Assembly (NCBI RefSeq): GCF_000972705.2 | Contig: NZ_LATL02000218.1 | Location: 1 to 31,983, forward strand | Direction: 5' to 3' | Origin: Limnoraphis robusta CS-951 | GTDB lineage: Bacteria > Cyanobacteriota > Cyanobacteriia > Cyanobacteriales > Microcoleaceae | DNA length: 31,983 nt | Part shown: in pieces, positions 11,601 to 20,500 of the stretch | Position numbering within the stretch: position 1 is the first letter of the stretch | Layout of the letters: each line of letters starts with the position of its first letter | Notes under the pieces: model-generated | Database searches by the model: none | What the model saw: the letters and a program-made list of their open reading frames with translations, nothing else | What the model was told of the DNA's origin: nothing | Program-made: the position numbers and the translations under genes

Positions 11601-12959
11601 AGCTTCTTTAAATAAATCGGTGTTGTACTCAACTTGTCCTTTTATACCCTGTTCGGTATCCTGAAGGTTGAAGCGAAGTTCATATTTAACGGTCTTACTT
11701 TCTAAAGGTAAACGTTCTAATATTAACCCGGATAATTCTAAAGGTTTTACCGGAGCAAGTTGCAGATCAAACTTAACCTGAAAAAGCGGCATCATCTGGC
11801 TGAGATTGCGTTCAGGGTTCAACACTTCAACCAACTTTTCAAACGGTAAATCTTGATGAGCATAAGCCCCTAAAGTTACTTCTCGAACTCGCTGTAATAA
11901 CTCTCGAAAAGAAGGATTTCCTGCCAAATTTGTTCGCAAAACTAAAGTATTAACTAACAGTCCAATTAAACCCTCAATTTCCGAACGGTCACGATTTGCT
12001 ATATCCGTCCCAATAATGATATCATTTTGCTGAGTATAACGATGAAGTAAAACTTTAAAACTTGCTAATAATAATGTAAATAAAGTAATGCCTTCTTTTG
12101 CTGCTAATGCCTTCAAGGAATCAGACAAAGCTTTAGAGAGAGCAATCGGATAATGTTCACCTTTATCTGTTGAAATTGCAGGTCGTGGGTAATCAAGAGG
12201 AAGTTCTAAAATCGGTAATTCATCACCAAGTTGTTGCTTCCAATAATTAACTTGAGTCTCTAAAAGTTCACCCTGAAGTCTTTGACGTTGCCAAATCGCC
12301 CAGTCTGCATATTGAATCGGTAATTCTGCTAATGGAGAATTTTTATTTTCAACAAAAGCTTTATACAAAATACCCATTTCTCGCAGAAAAACTCCAATTG
12401 ACCACCGATCAGAAATAATATGATGGGTAGCCATCAGCAGAATAAAATCTGTTTCATCTAACTGCAATAATATTAATCGTAATAAGGGATGATTCAAATC
12501 AAAAGGATGTTGAGTAAATTCGGTAATAATACGTTCAATTTCTAGCCTAGTTTCTGTTAGTTGAGTGAGGTCAAAAACGGGTAACGAAAAGGGTTGAAAG
12601 GGTGAAACAATTTGAATGGGTTGTTTGTCGGCGTTGGTTGTAAAAGTTGTTCGCAGCGTCTCATGTCGCCGGACAATTTCATTAAGAGTTCCTTCTAATA
12701 TCGCCACATTTAGGCGCCCCCGCAAACGTAAAGCACTGGGGACATTGTATGAACTATTACTCGGGTCAAGCTGTTGAATAAACCAGAGACGCTGTTGAGC
12801 AAAAGACAAGGGTAAGGCGTCAGAGGTCTGCCTCCGAGAAATAGCCTGCACTTGAGGACGCTTTAACCCTCTCTGTTGCAGGCGTCGCTCAAACAGCTTT
12901 CGTTGTTCTAGAGAAAGATTAGCAATTAGTTTTAAAAATTCTTGAGATTGATTCTTCAT
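5640..12959 (-). CDS. NRPS, C-A(Ala-like)-PCP-Cy-A(Cys)/Ox-PCP, thiazole-forming
   Basis: 2439 residues, two modules. Module 1: C about 46-480 (HHIISDRW at 179), A about 500-990 (D701 in FDLSVFE; code D-L-F-N-N-A-L-T-Y, Ala-like), PCP (LGGHS, Ser1046). Module 2: heterocyclisation (Cy) domain about 1105-1530, in which HHxxxDG is replaced by the Cy signature D1239-VLIG-D1244-AW-S1247; A domain from about 1560 (D1762 in FDLSVYD) with code D-L-Y-N-L-S-L-I-W, an established cysteine code. Between A8 (QVKINGYRIELGEIE) and A9 (LPEYMIP) sits an inserted oxidase of about 210 residues (about 2035-2243), recognisable as the FMN-dependent McbC/SagB nitroreductase type (RQSYRKF, SAGSLYP). The final PCP has Ser2353 (LGGNS). 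Together these condense Cys onto Ala, cyclise it to thiazoline and oxidise it to thiazole, as known for EpoB/MtaD-type modules. The acidic C-terminus (ELDDLLSQMLAEEN) may dock to the next protein. No clear Shine-Dalgarno; 18 bases follow the PKS gene. Confidence 0.95.
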   Translation of the reverse strand: MKNQSQEFLKLIANLSLEQRKLFERRLQQRGLKRPQVQAISRRQTSDALPLSFAQQRLWFIQQLDPSNSSYNVPSALRLRGRLNVAILEGTLNEIVRRHETLRTTFTTNADKQPIQIVSPFQPFSLPVFDLTQLTETRLEIERIITEFTQHPFDLNHPLLRLILLQLDETDFILLMATHHIISDRWSIGVFLREMGILYKAFVENKNSPLAELPIQYADWAIWQRQRLQGELLETQVNYWKQQLGDELPILELPLDYPRPAISTDKGEHYPIALSKALSDSLKALAAKEGITLFTLLLASFKVLLHRYTQQNDIIIGTDIANRDRSEIEGLIGLLVNTLVLRTNLAGNPSFRELLQRVREVTLGAYAHQDLPFEKLVEVLNPERNLSQMMPLFQVKFDLQLAPVKPLELSGLILERLPLESKTVKYELRFNLQDTEQGIKGQVEYNTDLFKEATIARLVEHFQTLLSSIVANPEQRLSELSLLPKTEQQTLLVQFNNTQHDFKDSRCIHQLFEEQVKREPDAVAVIFNRDILTYKTLNERANRLAHYLQKSGIKPEDKVGICVNRSVEMVIAILATLKAGAAYVPLDPTYPVERLSFIVQDAQISALISQSETLIEASETHSRINLDKDWNKITQESSENPTSEVTENNLAYVIYTSGSTGQPKGVAIEHRSTIQLIHWAKEVLSPESLAGVLASTSICFDLSVFELFVPLSLGGKVILAENALDLPNLPAAHQITLINTVPSAIAHLLQIKGIPSSVCTVNLAGEALQNRLVEQLEQQKTIQQIYNLYGPSEDTTYSTFALVKSSSKLSVSIGQPINNTQAYVLDQYLQPVPIGVKGELYLGGEGVARGYLNRPELTAEKFISNPYIDKKNLLNRLYKTGDLVRYQPDGNLEFLGRIDHQVKIRGYRIEIGEIEAVLSQYPALNECVVTVQEDESNTKRIVAYVVFFSEDEQSNVNHLRHFLEQKLPSYMIPNTFVKLDALPRLPNGKINRKSLPVPDTFRPELAVAYIEPQTEFEKTIAQVWQKELNLQSVGINDNFFELGGHSLLGIKIIAEISDAIGVQIPLRSLFEKPTIFGLAEQIKTLNKSLSVSPLPQIIPHPEDRHQPFPLTDIQQAYLMGRSDAFELGNIATHGYREIETVGLKVEQLEQALQRLIEHHDMLRVIIKTDGQQQILPTVPPYKIKTIDLEKESPERVTATLEKMRDHLSHQILLTDRWPLFEIQAALLGENKVIFFVSFDVLIGDAWSLQIIGRELAKLIQNPDTLLPSLSLSFRDYVLAENAWRDSELYHSSRNYWQNRLVNLAAAPELPLQHNLATIKNPRFVRRSGQLAPQTWQHLKQKATQIGITPSGFLLAAFAEILTTWSKSSRFTLNLTLFNRLPVHPEVNQIMGDFTSSLLLEINNNEPNSFINRATNIQAQLWEDLDHRYVSGVEVLRDLARIQGRVSGALMPVVFTSTLTQNTPQMSQRNWQTEVVYSLSQTSQVYFDHQVSEIGGALVFNWDTIDELFPTGLLDEMFAAYSKFLERLANEDELWNTTNGQVLPPAQLQKITEINATDTDLKISNQLLHTLFFEQVFVYSENIAVVSGERTLTYKELSNLALNLAKQLQKLGVSSNQLVAIVMEKGWEQVVAALGILAAGAAYVPIDPQLPKERQLHLLQETEAKQIITQSWLNHQLEIPDNITRICVDTLELSSEETDHFALNTHNSPQDLAYVIYTSGSTGLPKGVMIDHQGAVNTILDINQRFNITSDDRILALSALNFDLSVYDIFGTLAAGGTIVIPNAEATKDPAHWVELIEQQEITVWNSVPALMQMLLEHLNSHSEVKNSLRLVLLSGDWLPLDLPNRIKNTLNKNTKIISLGGATEASIWSILYPIETVNPNWKSIPYGRPMANQRFYVLNEALEPCPMWVIGQLYIGGIGLAKGYWRNIEKTNKSFIIHPQTQEKLYKTGDLGRYLPDGNIEFLGREDFQVKINGYRIELGEIESTLKQHSAIQEAIVTAIGETRENQQLVAYIVPKEPQNVSGIDQIEFKLQQRGLLATEAKQPSIELPKPELSEEFTQAYLQRQSYRKFLDKPISLQEFSQLISCLMQIKLENSPLPKYRYASAGSLYPVQTYCYIKPNSIAEIRPGIYYYNPAEHRLILIQENAKIDSKIYGVNQSIFEQSAFAIFLMGNLNAIHPIYGEKAKDFCLLEAGYISQLLMETAPKHEIGLCPIGTLEFEPIQEWFKLEPNQILLHSFVGGRIDKAWTKQWLSPETPQKSESILEKLRQFLREKLPEYMIPQNYIILDELPLTPNGKIDRKNLPKPESFTSRNQLEYVAPKTELQTEIAAIWQKALNLEKVGIQDNFFNLGGNSLLATQVISQMRQAFKVDISIRRFFETPTIADLELDIKQNNNQVPETEQIKIERVNRNDSQENLDNLDQISEQELDDLLSQMLAEEN
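5648..5652 (-). promoter_or_regulatory. Ribosome-binding site GGAGG
   Basis: Minus-strand GGAGG ends 7 bases before the ATG at 5640, inside the last codons of the upstream gene. It is the only canonical Shine-Dalgarno among the gene starts in the window. It supports this ATG and reinitiation of ribosomes finishing the upstream gene. Confidence 0.75.
10723..10730. repeat. HIP1 palindrome GCGATCGC
   Basis: Exact octamer of the highly iterated palindrome common in many cyanobacterial genomes, here inside an NRPS gene. Useful as a taxonomic hint only. Confidence 0.85.
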
Positions 12960-12977
12960 TAGTCGCGAATTTAAAAA

Positions 12978-15900
12978 TTACTTGTCTGTATCTAGGTGCT
13001 GTTGAACTTCGTCAGGAGAGAGGCTTTTGACCTCTGCCAGTAATTCGGCCATCTCTTGCCATTCATCGGGTTGAGGTTGATTTTGAGCGATGACTGTCGC
13101 AATCCCCGCTACCGTCGGCGTTTCAAACAATAAACTCCGCAAAGGTAACTCAACCTGGAATGTCTCTCGCAGACGGGAAATCGCCTGAATCGCCAGGAGA
13201 GAGTGTCCGCCAAGATCAAAGAAGTTGTCGTTGACTCCAACCTCCTCGATGCCCAGAACTTCTTGCAAAATTATAGCAATAGCTTGTTCAATTTCATCAC
13301 GAGGCGCAACATATTCTTGAGATAAGTTGGGGCGAGAATGTCCTGAAGCCGATGATTGGGGCTTAGTTCGCGAATTATCAACTTTCTCTGACACAGGTTT
13401 CAGCTTGACCCACTGATTAATCCGAGTGTCTAAATCTCCCTTAGAAACAATCACTTGAGTCGGCGATTTTAATGATAAAATTCGCTGACAAACTTGACAA
13501 ACTTCATCAGGTTTTAGGGTAAATTCTGCTAAATTTGCACCTAATCCTGTAACGGCTTTTTGTTCGGTTAGAGAGGCTATTGCATCCCAATTTACAGAAT
13601 ACCATAAAGTTGAAATTTTATTCGCTAAATTTTGATTATTTTTAAAATTGGCGAACGCATCAATCACCTGATTAGCAGCAGAATAAGCGGCCAAACCAAT
13701 TCCACCAATAATTGATGAAAGTGAAGATTGAAGGAGATAAAAGTCTGGTTGTTTATCCCGCAACACTTTTTCTAAAACTAGCAATCCTTTAACTTGCTCT
13801 TGAAAACCATACTCGCATTTTTCCGGCTTCAGTTGTTGGAGTAAATCGATAGAGTTTTCATTACTCATAGGGGTTGAATAGATGACACCATGAAGTTCGC
13901 CAAACTGTTCATCTATTTTTTCTACAATGGCTTGCATTGCATTTTCATTGGTAATATCTGCTTTAAAAGTGACATAATCTGAAGAATCGGGGATTTTTTT
14001 AGAACTTACTAAAATCAGTTTAGCTTGCATATTTTCAGTTAAATATTTTTCTAAAACATGACCAATTCCCGAATGAAAATCCCCAACAATTAAGTAGACT
14101 CCGCCTTGTCGTAGTTGTATATTTTTCTCTTGATTTGCATCAATGCGAATGGGTTTAAATGTTCGCTTCCAACGATAATAATCCCGATAAGCAACAGTTA
14201 ATTCTGTAGGTTCATCTAAAAATTCTGCAAGTAGGTAATCACTGAGTTTTTTATGATTTTCTTTTGCAGTTGAAACTATAACATCAAGATGACGACAAGA
14301 CAGTTGAGGATATTCTTGTCCAATTCCCAAACATAGCCCTAAAACTGTGGCTTTTTCAGGATTAACTTCTTCTGAACCCATCACATTATAGATGGGATTT
14401 GTAACGACAAAAACTTGTATAGTATTACCAATTTTTCCAGGATTAATCGCTTGGCTTAAAAACAGTAAACTATAAAATTCTTGATTTCGATATGTTTTTA
14501 ACGTTGAATTTGACGAGGGTTTATCATCTTCTATTCCCCAAAGATGAACAATATAATCAGGATGAAACTCTCGCAAGTTTAAATCTTCAATTAAAGCTTG
14601 GTAATCCTGTTTTTCTTGAGGGTTAATTTCAAAAGTTCGATAACCCACTTCGTCAAAGGTTTCTCCGATACTGACAGTAATAACATCCTGACCTGCATTC
14701 ATTAATGTTTGAGCAATTTCTGTCCCAATTCCGAGAGAATCTATAAAAATTAACCAACTTTTTTTGAGTTGACTTAAACGATTCAAATCTACAGAATCAG
14801 GTAATAGCATTCTTTCCCAAGTCGGAACATAAAACCAGTCTGCTAAATTTCGTTTTTTATTGGGTTGTTGTTGAGGTTCTGATGAAGGTTCAACCCAGTA
14901 TTTTTTGCGCTCAAAAGGATAAGTCGGTAAAGGCAAGCGCAAGCGATTTTCTGATGTATAAAATTTAGACCAATTGATATTAATTCCTGCTAACCAAAGC
15001 TTACCTAAAGTTGTGAGTAAAAAAGCAATATCAGATTGATTGTGTTGAGGATGACGAATAGAAGATAGTACAATCTGTTCGTTTGAATCTAGCTGCTGTT
15101 TTGCTAGAGAACTTAAAGTTCGTCCCGGCCCTACTTCTAAAAAAATGCGGCTATTCTGTTGAATTAACTCTGAAATTCCTGATGAAAATAAAACCGTTTG
15201 GCGCAGATGTTTAGCCCAATAGTTCGGAGCGGTTGCCTGTTCAGCAGTTATCCAAGTTCCGGTGAGATTTGAAATGAAAGGAATTTGAGGATTATTTAAC
15301 GAAACTTTTTCTATAATTTTCAGAAATTCAGTTTGTGCAGAGTCCATCATTGGAGAGTGAAAAGCATGGGAAGTGTGCAGTCTTTTATATGGAGTTCCCT
15401 GTTTTTCTAGCTGTTCTTGCAAGCGTTCAATAGCAGCCATTGAACCCGATAATACAGATAATTTAGGTGCATTATTGGCGGCAATTGCAATTTCTGAACT
15501 TAGCAAAGGTTGCACATCTTCTATCGATAACGCAACAGAAATCATTGCACCGTGAGGCTGTTGCTGCATCAATTTTCCTCGATTTGCCATCAGAAAAAGT
15601 GCATCTTCTAAGGAAAAAATACCCGCCAAACAAGCGGCTACATATTCTCCAACGCTATGGCCGATCATTACTTCGGGATAAATTCCCCAATCTATCCACA
15701 GTTTCGCTAGAGCATATTCAACGACAAAAAGAGCGGGTTGAGCATAGAGAGTTTCGTTAATAGTCTCATCACTTTGAGATTGTTTTGGATAAAGAATATC
15801 CCGTAAATCTAAATTGAGATGAGGTTTAAGAGTTTCACTGCAATAGTCAACAATTTCTCTAAAAATAGGCTCTGTTTTATAGAGTTCAAAACCCATATTT

Positions 15901-17534
15901 ACATACTGGGTTCCTTGCCCTGGAAACATGAAGATTACAGAATGATGACTCGGTTCTTGAAAGTGCGTAAAAACTTGATCTGGTTCTAAAGATTCTAGGG
16001 TGTTTATGCCTTCTTCAAGGGTTTTACAAACCATCATCCGACGATAATTAAATGCACGGCGTCCGACTTTTAACGTATAGGCTATATCAGCTAGGTTTAA
16101 ATCTGAATGTTGCTTTAAATAAGTGACTAAATTGTTCGTAGCTGTTTCTAAAGCTGTATTTGTTTTTGCTGAAAGTAGTAGTAATTGCCAGGGACGAGAA
16201 GGACTAGACGGTTGAACTGTTGGCGCTTCTTCTAAGATCACATGAGCATTTGTTCCTCCAATTCCAAAAGAACTTACACCTGCTCGTCGAGGATAATTGT
16301 TCCTTTTCCAGTTTGATAAACTCGTGTTTACATAAAAGGGACTGTCCTCAAAATTAATTTGTTCATTCGGTTTTTCAAAGTGAACTAAAGGGGGAATTTG
16401 TTGATGTTTTAGAGCGAGAATTGTTTTGATTAAACCTGCAACTCCTGCCGCAGCATCTAAGTGTCCAACATTAGGTTTTACAGAGGCGATCGCACAAAAA
16501 TTTTTCTTCTCAGTACCCGCACGAAAAGCTTGAGTTAATGCAGAAATTTCTATAGGATCACCCAAAGTAGTTCCTGTTCCATGCGCTTCGATATAGCTAA
16601 TCGTTTCTGGCTCGACTTCTGCCATGATTTGAGCCGCTCGAATAACTTGTGCTTGAGTATCAATTCTAGGAGCAGTATAACTGACTTTAAATGCACCATC
16701 ATTATTAATTGCCGATCCTTTAATAATTGCCTGAATTGAATCCCCGGAATTGATGGCATCTTCTAATCGTTTTAATACAACAATTCCGACACCATTTCCC
16801 CCGATGGTTCCTTGAGCTTGATCATCAAATGTTCGGCAATGTCCGTCAGGGGAATAAATGCCTTCTTCTTGATATAAATAACCGACTTGTTTAGAAATCG
16901 CAACTCCTCCCGCTAAGGCGATATCACAATCTCCACTTAATAAACTTTGACAAGCCAAATGAACAGCAACCAATGAAGTTGAACAGGCTGTTTGAATATC
17001 AATACTTGGCCCGGAAAGATTCAATTTATACGATACTCTGGTTGTTAGAAAATCTTTATCAGTCGCCAAAAAAAGCTGGTAGTTGCTGACTGAATTTCTG
17101 ATTTTTGGGTTCGTATAAAGATTGAATAGATAACCATTCATTCCCGCTCCCCCGTAAACACCAATCGTTCCCGAGTATTTTTCGGAGTCATAACCGGCAT
17201 TTTCTAGAGCTTCCCAAGCACATTCTAAGAACAAACGATGTTGAGGATCGAGAAGTTCTGCTTCTTTAGGATTAAACCCAAAAAATTCTGCATCAAATAA
17301 GTCTATTCCGTCTAATTTTCCACCTGCTTTAATATATTGAGGATGATTAATCAGATCCTCATCTACTCCAAGTTCTAGAAGTTCTTTGTCTTGATAGAAA
17401 TGAATAGACTCAACACCATTTTTCAAGTTGTCCCAAAATTGTTCTAAATTCTGAGCTTCTGGAAAGCGACCAGCCATTCCAATGATGGCAATTTCTAAAC
17501 CGTTATATTCAGTAGCCATTTTTAAGTTTTCCAT
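12978..17534 (-). CDS. Type I PKS module KS-AT(malonyl)-KR(degenerate)-ACP
   Basis: 1518 residues, one extension module inside an NRPS line. KS about 10-435 has the full triad: Cys184 (TACSTS), His318 (EAHGTGT), His358 (KPNVGHLDAAAG). AT about 545-860 has the nucleophile Ser627 in GHSVGEY; HAFH at 723-726 indicates malonyl-CoA. A KR with its structural half (from DWFYVPTWER, about 885) and catalytic half (about 1110-1330) follows; no DH, ER or methyltransferase fits. The KR looks impaired: the usual TGGxGGIG loop is VGDFHSGIG (one residue longer, Thr to Val), the HAAG motif reads YSTP, and the catalytic Lys aligns with Gln1247, although Ser1271, Tyr1284 and Asn1288 remain. ACP Ser1445 (LGGHS). 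The C-terminal helix (EMAELLAEVKSLSPDEVQQHL region) resembles a docking tail. Expected role: extend Gly-S-PCP by one C2 unit, leaving a beta-keto or, if KR works, beta-hydroxy group. The start could be Met1 or Met6 (ATGGCT); neither has a strong ribosome-binding site. Confidence 0.95.
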   Translation of the reverse strand: MENLKMATEYNGLEIAIIGMAGRFPEAQNLEQFWDNLKNGVESIHFYQDKELLELGVDEDLINHPQYIKAGGKLDGIDLFDAEFFGFNPKEAELLDPQHRLFLECAWEALENAGYDSEKYSGTIGVYGGAGMNGYLFNLYTNPKIRNSVSNYQLFLATDKDFLTTRVSYKLNLSGPSIDIQTACSTSLVAVHLACQSLLSGDCDIALAGGVAISKQVGYLYQEEGIYSPDGHCRTFDDQAQGTIGGNGVGIVVLKRLEDAINSGDSIQAIIKGSAINNDGAFKVSYTAPRIDTQAQVIRAAQIMAEVEPETISYIEAHGTGTTLGDPIEISALTQAFRAGTEKKNFCAIASVKPNVGHLDAAAGVAGLIKTILALKHQQIPPLVHFEKPNEQINFEDSPFYVNTSLSNWKRNNYPRRAGVSSFGIGGTNAHVILEEAPTVQPSSPSRPWQLLLLSAKTNTALETATNNLVTYLKQHSDLNLADIAYTLKVGRRAFNYRRMMVCKTLEEGINTLESLEPDQVFTHFQEPSHHSVIFMFPGQGTQYVNMGFELYKTEPIFREIVDYCSETLKPHLNLDLRDILYPKQSQSDETINETLYAQPALFVVEYALAKLWIDWGIYPEVMIGHSVGEYVAACLAGIFSLEDALFLMANRGKLMQQQPHGAMISVALSIEDVQPLLSSEIAIAANNAPKLSVLSGSMAAIERLQEQLEKQGTPYKRLHTSHAFHSPMMDSAQTEFLKIIEKVSLNNPQIPFISNLTGTWITAEQATAPNYWAKHLRQTVLFSSGISELIQQNSRIFLEVGPGRTLSSLAKQQLDSNEQIVLSSIRHPQHNQSDIAFLLTTLGKLWLAGININWSKFYTSENRLRLPLPTYPFERKKYWVEPSSEPQQQPNKKRNLADWFYVPTWERMLLPDSVDLNRLSQLKKSWLIFIDSLGIGTEIAQTLMNAGQDVITVSIGETFDEVGYRTFEINPQEKQDYQALIEDLNLREFHPDYIVHLWGIEDDKPSSNSTLKTYRNQEFYSLLFLSQAINPGKIGNTIQVFVVTNPIYNVMGSEEVNPEKATVLGLCLGIGQEYPQLSCRHLDVIVSTAKENHKKLSDYLLAEFLDEPTELTVAYRDYYRWKRTFKPIRIDANQEKNIQLRQGGVYLIVGDFHSGIGHVLEKYLTENMQAKLILVSSKKIPDSSDYVTFKADITNENAMQAIVEKIDEQFGELHGVIYSTPMSNENSIDLLQQLKPEKCEYGFQEQVKGLLVLEKVLRDKQPDFYLLQSSLSSIIGGIGLAAYSAANQVIDAFANFKNNQNLANKISTLWYSVNWDAIASLTEQKAVTGLGANLAEFTLKPDEVCQVCQRILSLKSPTQVIVSKGDLDTRINQWVKLKPVSEKVDNSRTKPQSSASGHSRPNLSQEYVAPRDEIEQAIAIILQEVLGIEEVGVNDNFFDLGGHSLLAIQAISRLRETFQVELPLRSLLFETPTVAGIATVIAQNQPQPDEWQEMAELLAEVKSLSPDEVQQHLDTDK
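16486..16493. repeat. HIP1 palindrome GCGATCGC
   Basis: Exact octamer inside the KS-coding region of the PKS gene; cyanobacterial signature. Confidence 0.85.
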
Positions 17535-17581
17535 TTTTGCTCAAGATTAATTTTTCAAACACAAGACAGTAAAATTAAATT

Positions 17582-20500
17582 TTAATTATTTTGACGTTTA
17601 TCATTATCTCGAAAAGCTTTTCGTTGACGGAGTTGAGATAACCTTTTCTTACCAACTGTAAGCTGTTCTGTTCTATCCTCTAGCTGATGACTTGATTCTA
17701 ATCGGGAGTGATTAAAATAATCAGCTAAAGCATGAATGGTCGGATATCGAAACATTTCTACTAATGGAATATCAGATGTAAATGCTGTTCTCAATTGGCT
17801 ATGAACCCTCACCATTAATAAAGAATGTCCTCCTAAATCAAAAAAGTTATCGTGAATGCCAATATTTTCTAGGTTGAGAGCTTTTTGCCAAATTTGAGCA
17901 ATTGTTTTTTCGATTTCAGTCTTTGGCATTACATAAGTTGCTTCTAACTGTGGACGAATTTGTTCGGGTATTGGAAGCGCTCGTCTATTAATTTTACCAT
18001 TAGGAGTGAGAGGTAAAGCATCTAAGATTACAAAAGCAGAAGGTATCATATAACTTGGTAACTTATCTTCTAAAAATTTTCGCAGTTTTGTTACAGTAAA
18101 CTCTGATTTTTCTGAACAGACAATATAAGCAATAAGACGCTTTTCATCAGCTTGTGAATTGACTACTACGACCGCTTGTTGAACTTGCGGATGTTGTTTT
18201 AATATCGCTTCTATTTCTCCTAATTCTATTCTAAACCCTCGCAGTTTAACTTGAGAGTCTAAGCGCCCTAAATACTCAACATTTCCATCGTTCAGATATC
18301 GCGCTAAATCTCCGGTTTTATACAGGCGTTCAGAAGTATTTTTAAAAGGATTGGGTAAAAAACGTTCTGCGGTTAAGTCGGCTCGATTTAAGTAGCCTCT
18401 GGCGACTCCGACTCCTCCAATATATAACTCTCCGGGTACTCCTATCGGAACGGGTTGTAGGTTTTTATCAAGAATATAAAACTCCGTATTAGCAAGAGGA
18501 CGACCAATTAAAACGGTTTGATTTTTATCGAAATTTTCTGATTTTTTAAGTTGATAAACCGATGACCAAATTGTTGTTTCAGTCGGCCCGTAAACGTTAA
18601 AGAGTTGTTGATAATTTTGACTAAGTTGCTTTGCTAATTGTGGGTCTAACGCTTCTCCTCCACTGAGAATTTTTAGGTTGTGCTTTCCTGACCATCCGCC
18701 TAGTATTAACATTTGCCAGGTGGCTGGCGTGGCTTGCATAATTGTGATGTTTAATTGGTTAATTTTATGTTGAAGTTGTTGGCTATCTGTGGTTATTTTT
18801 TTGCTGGCAATGACTACACAAGCACCCCAAATTAAGGGTAAATAAAGTTCTAAGGCGGTGATATCAAAAGAGAGGCTGGTTACGGATAATAAAAGGTCTG
18901 ATGATGTTAAATCGAGGTGTTTATTAATAGCAAACAGAAAGTTACTCAACGCATGATGAGAAATTTGTACACCTTTAGGTTGACCTGTAGAACCAGAAGT
19001 GTAAATAATGTAGGCAAGATTTTCGAGTTTAATCTTATTATAAAGGTTATCGGTTTTTTGTTGAGTAATAATTGACAAATGTTCGTCTATATTAAGAATA
19101 TTTTGAACGGATAATTGCAGATGCTTCAGGGAAGTTTGAGTAATAATAAATGAGATTTGAGCGTTTTCTATAATAAAATTAAGACGGTCTTGAGGATAAG
19201 CCGGGTCAAGGGGAATATATGCGGCTCCAACTTTTAAAACGGCTAATAAAGCAATCACCATTTCACAGGAACGCTCTAAACAAATACCGATAGTTTGTTC
19301 GGGTTGAACGCCCTGTTTTTGTAGGTAGTGAGCGAGTTGATTAGCGGTTGTATTAAGTTGCTGATAGCTGAGTTGTTGATGTGAGTCAACAATAGCAATA
19401 GCATCCGGTGTTTGTTGGGCTTTGGTTTCAAAAAGTTGATGAATACAGGCGAGTTTTTCAAATGTTGTTTGAGTATTATTCCAATCTACTAGCAGTTTGT
19501 GTTGCTCAGATTGAGATAACAGTGAAAGTTGATAAAGCTTTTGTTGCGGATTTGTAATTATGCTGAAGAGTAAGGTGTTTAAATTCTCTAAAAGTTGAGT
19601 GATTGTTACTGAGTTAAAGTGTTCAGAATCATAGACAAGTTTTAGTGAAAGCTGAGAATCACTGACTGCGTAAAGTGTGAGAGGATAGTTGGTTTGTTCT
19701 TGAGCCGAAACATTTTTAATCTTGAGATTTTTTAGTGATTTTTTTAGAGTCGCATCAACGGGATAGTTTTCAAAAATAACAAGACTCTCAAATAAGGGTA
19801 AATTTCTGGGAATCTCACTCAAACGATGGATGTCTACTAAAGGGATATATTGATATTGCTGCGCTTCTATTTGTTGAGATTGAAGTTGTTTAATCCATTG
19901 CAATAAAGTTGCTTTTCCATCTATATAAATTCGCACCGGAAGGGTATTAATAAACAGTCCGACTATCTGTTCAGCGTTCATTAAGTTGGTAGGACGACCC
20001 GAATAAGTTGCTCCAAATATGACATCATTTTCTCCGCTATAAAAACTTATAATTAATGCCCAGGCTGCTTGTATTAAACTGTTAATAGTAACTTGATGTT
20101 GTTTGGCGAAAAATTTCAGTTTTGCTGTGACTTCTTCCGAAAGCTGTAGCTGCTGTTCTTGATAGTTTTGATTTTGACTATTAAAGCGGTCAGTTTGACG
20201 ACTAATTGTTGTTGGTGTCGTTAAACCTTGAAGTATTTTACTCCAAAATGTCTGAGCATTCGATAGGTCTTGCTGTTTTAACCAAGCAATATAATCTCGA
20301 TAGGGACGAGGCTTTTCTAGAGGTAAGTTTTGACCTTGAATAATAGTCTCATAAAGGGCGATAAATTCTTTAACAATTAAAGGAACAGACCAACCATCTA
20401 ATAAGAGGTGATGATACGTCCAAATAAATTGATAAATATTATCTCTAATTTGAATTAAATTAAAAGACATTAAAGGGGCTTTTGCCAGGTTAAAGCCTTG

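Noticed and set aside
12960..12977. Promoter or terminator between the PKS and thiazole NRPS genes, and in the 47-52 base gaps at 17535-17581, 20840-20891 and 28683-28729
   Set aside because: The gaps are short and AT-rich, without a convincing stem-loop with T-run or -10/-35 pair, and all genes point the same way.
15373..15760. Short plus-strand open frames opposite the AT domain
   Set aside because: They lie antisense within a conserved AT coding region, have no recognisable motif or ribosome-binding site, and are shadows of the real gene. The same applies to plus-strand frames at 1656-1913, 6050-6286, 24187-25057, 26515-26766 and 30339-30524.
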